Source of the DNA: Actinomycetota bacterium
GTDB lineage: Bacteria; Actinomycetota; Thermoleophilia; Gaiellales; Gaiellaceae
DNA length: 14,165 nucleotides
Direction of reading: 5' to 3'
Assembly: GCA_013812265.1 (NCBI GenBank)
Contig: JACCTQ010000362.1
Location: forward strand, 1 to 14,165
Below the pieces are notes generated by a model. The model was not told the origin of the DNA. It searched no databases and worked only from the letters and a program-made list of their open reading frames with translations. How positions within the stretch are numbered: the stretch's first letter is position 1; every line of letters begins with the position of its first letter. This document shows, one piece after another, positions 13,251-14,165 of the stretch. Made by a program: the position numbers and the translations under genes.

Positions 13251-14165
13251 TCACGGCCTGAATGCGGCTCCGTCAGCTCGATGATGGCCGAAGCTGCCGC
13301 ATGCATGGGTGCCGCCCCAGAGAATCATCTCGTCCCCCGTCCACACGGCCGCGCCATCGCAGCGGCTGCTGATCGGCGCCGAGGGCAGACGGCGCCACGT
13401 GTTCGCAACAGGGTCGTACGCCGCTCCGTCCTCGAAGGCGCGCTCGTTGTCGTAGCCGCTCCAGACGATCATCTCGCGGTCGGTCCAGACGACGGCGGCC
13501 CAATGACGCCCGCCGAGCGGCCCGGGCGGCAGTGTGCGCCATTCGTCTGCCCTCGGGTCGTAGGCGGCGCAATCCGAGAGCTGGCTCGGGCCGGCGTTTC
13601 CACCCCAGAGGATCATCTCCTCGCCCGTCCAGATCGCGTGGTGCCGATAGCGGCCGCCGATCGGGGCGGCAGCGAGGACGCGCCACCTGTCCGTCTCGGG
13701 TTCATAGGCGGCGCCGTCGGCGAACGAGGGCCGGACGAGGTCGTTGCCGCCCCAGACGATCATCTCCCGCCCCGTCCAGACTGCCGTGTGCCATTGGCGC
13801 GCCCGCAGCGGGGACGGGGAGATTCGCCGCCAACGATCGGCCTCGGGGTCATAGGCTGCACCGAGAGGGATGCGGTCGGGCTGTTTATTGAAGCCACCCC
13901 AGACGATCAGCTCGCGCCCGCTCCAGACCGCCTCCCATGCCAGCCCGCTCGCGAAGGGCCAGTGCGCGATCGTTCGCCAACGCCCGCGTGTCGGATCGTA
14001 CGCTGCCCCATCTGTTAGCTGCTCGCCCAGCTCGTAGCCGCCCCAGACGAGCACCTCCCCGCCCGTCCAAAAGGCCGCGGCGTGTGCTCGCGCTGCGAGC
14101 GGACCGGGAGGGAGACGCGTCCAGCTGTTGGTGCTCGGGTCGTACGTCGCCCCGTCCCGGAAGCG
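13251..14165 (-). CDS. Kelch-like beta-propeller protein (5' end outside the window)
   Basis: The last 304 residues are in the window; the frame is open to the right edge, so the N-terminus is missing. Six repeats of about 48-51 residues follow one another, each with DGAAYDP...W-R-L...P...R-H-A-VWTG-EMI-VWGG. This is the galactose oxidase/kelch-type propeller unit. The final DGAAFRP, just before the TGA, looks like the start of a seventh unit and may close the ring with N-terminal strands. No catalytic residues are visible in this part, so a binding or scaffold role is as likely as an enzymatic one. The GTG at 14054 opens with a mid-repeat motif (LVWGG) and cannot be the true start. Exported location is probable for the family but cannot be verified without the N-terminus. 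Confidence 0.85.
   Translation of the reverse strand, partial: RFRDGATYDPSTNSWTRLPPGPLAARAHAAAFWTGGEVLVWGGYELGEQLTDGAAYDPTRGRWRTIAHWPFASGLAWEAVWSGRELIVWGGFNKQPDRIPLGAAYDPEADRWRRISPSPLRARQWHTAVWTGREMIVWGGNDLVRPSFADGAAYEPETDRWRVLAAAPIGGRYRHHAIWTGEEMILWGGNAGPSQLSDCAAYDPRADEWRTLPPGPLGGRHWAAVVWTDREMIVWSGYDNERAFEDGAAYDPVANTWRRLPSAPISSRCDGAAVWTGDEMILWGGTHACGSFGHHRADGAAFRP

Noticed and set aside
13251..14165. DNA repeat array of roughly 150 bp in the right end
   Set aside because: The recurring CCAGACGATCATCTC-like segments are the coding sequence of the kelch-type protein repeats, not a separate DNA element.

Overview
The window is high-GC DNA with tightly packed genes, GTG and TTG starts, several 4-bp stop/start overlaps and few Shine-Dalgarno sequences. 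These traits, together with the types of small secreted cysteine-containing proteins, suggest an actinobacterium. A Thermoleophilia-like (Gaiellales/Solirubrobacterales) soil lineage is my best guess, inferred from style and not from a marker gene.

Left part (124-4061): a MazF-type toxin with a ribbon-helix-helix antitoxin on the minus strand, behind a promoter with an overlapping inverted repeat. Next, also on the minus strand, is a two-gene unit: a DUF6457 protein followed by a NuoE-NuoF fusion of the kind that forms the diaphorase (beta) subunit of soluble NAD-dependent formate dehydrogenases. Divergent from it are fdhD (sulfur transfer to the formate dehydrogenase molybdenum cofactor) and mobA (guanylylation of that cofactor). 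Together these would supply electron transfer and cofactor maturation for a formate dehydrogenase, but the catalytic alpha subunit is not in the window.

Middle (4143-7254, minus strand): a compact series reading CBS-pair protein, secreted or anchored TolB-like beta-propeller, glutamate dehydrogenase, second CBS-pair protein. Gaps are 4 nt, a 4-bp overlap and 52 nt. This could be an operon in which adenylate-sensing CBS proteins are co-expressed with an amino-acid dehydrogenase. A 383-bp gene-free region (7267-7649) with two adjacent inverted repeats separates it from a plus-strand gene for a secreted TIM-barrel glycosidase-like protein. That protein has Gly where the family's acid/base Glu is expected. 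Its 3' end overlaps the 3' end of a large minus-strand membrane histidine kinase, which follows a small secreted protein gene and has no response regulator beside it.

Right part (11180-14165, minus strand): a complete tRNA-Leu(TAA), two secreted proteins of unknown function with conserved-looking cysteines, and the C-terminal six repeats of a kelch-like beta-propeller protein that runs off the right edge.

I see no CRISPR array, insertion sequence, integrase or phage gene. No wholly new system is evident. The observations most worth checking are the orphan NuoEF next to a toxin-antitoxin module, the CBS/TolB/GDH/CBS operon, the active-site change in the glycosidase-like protein, and the hairpins at 7334-7384.
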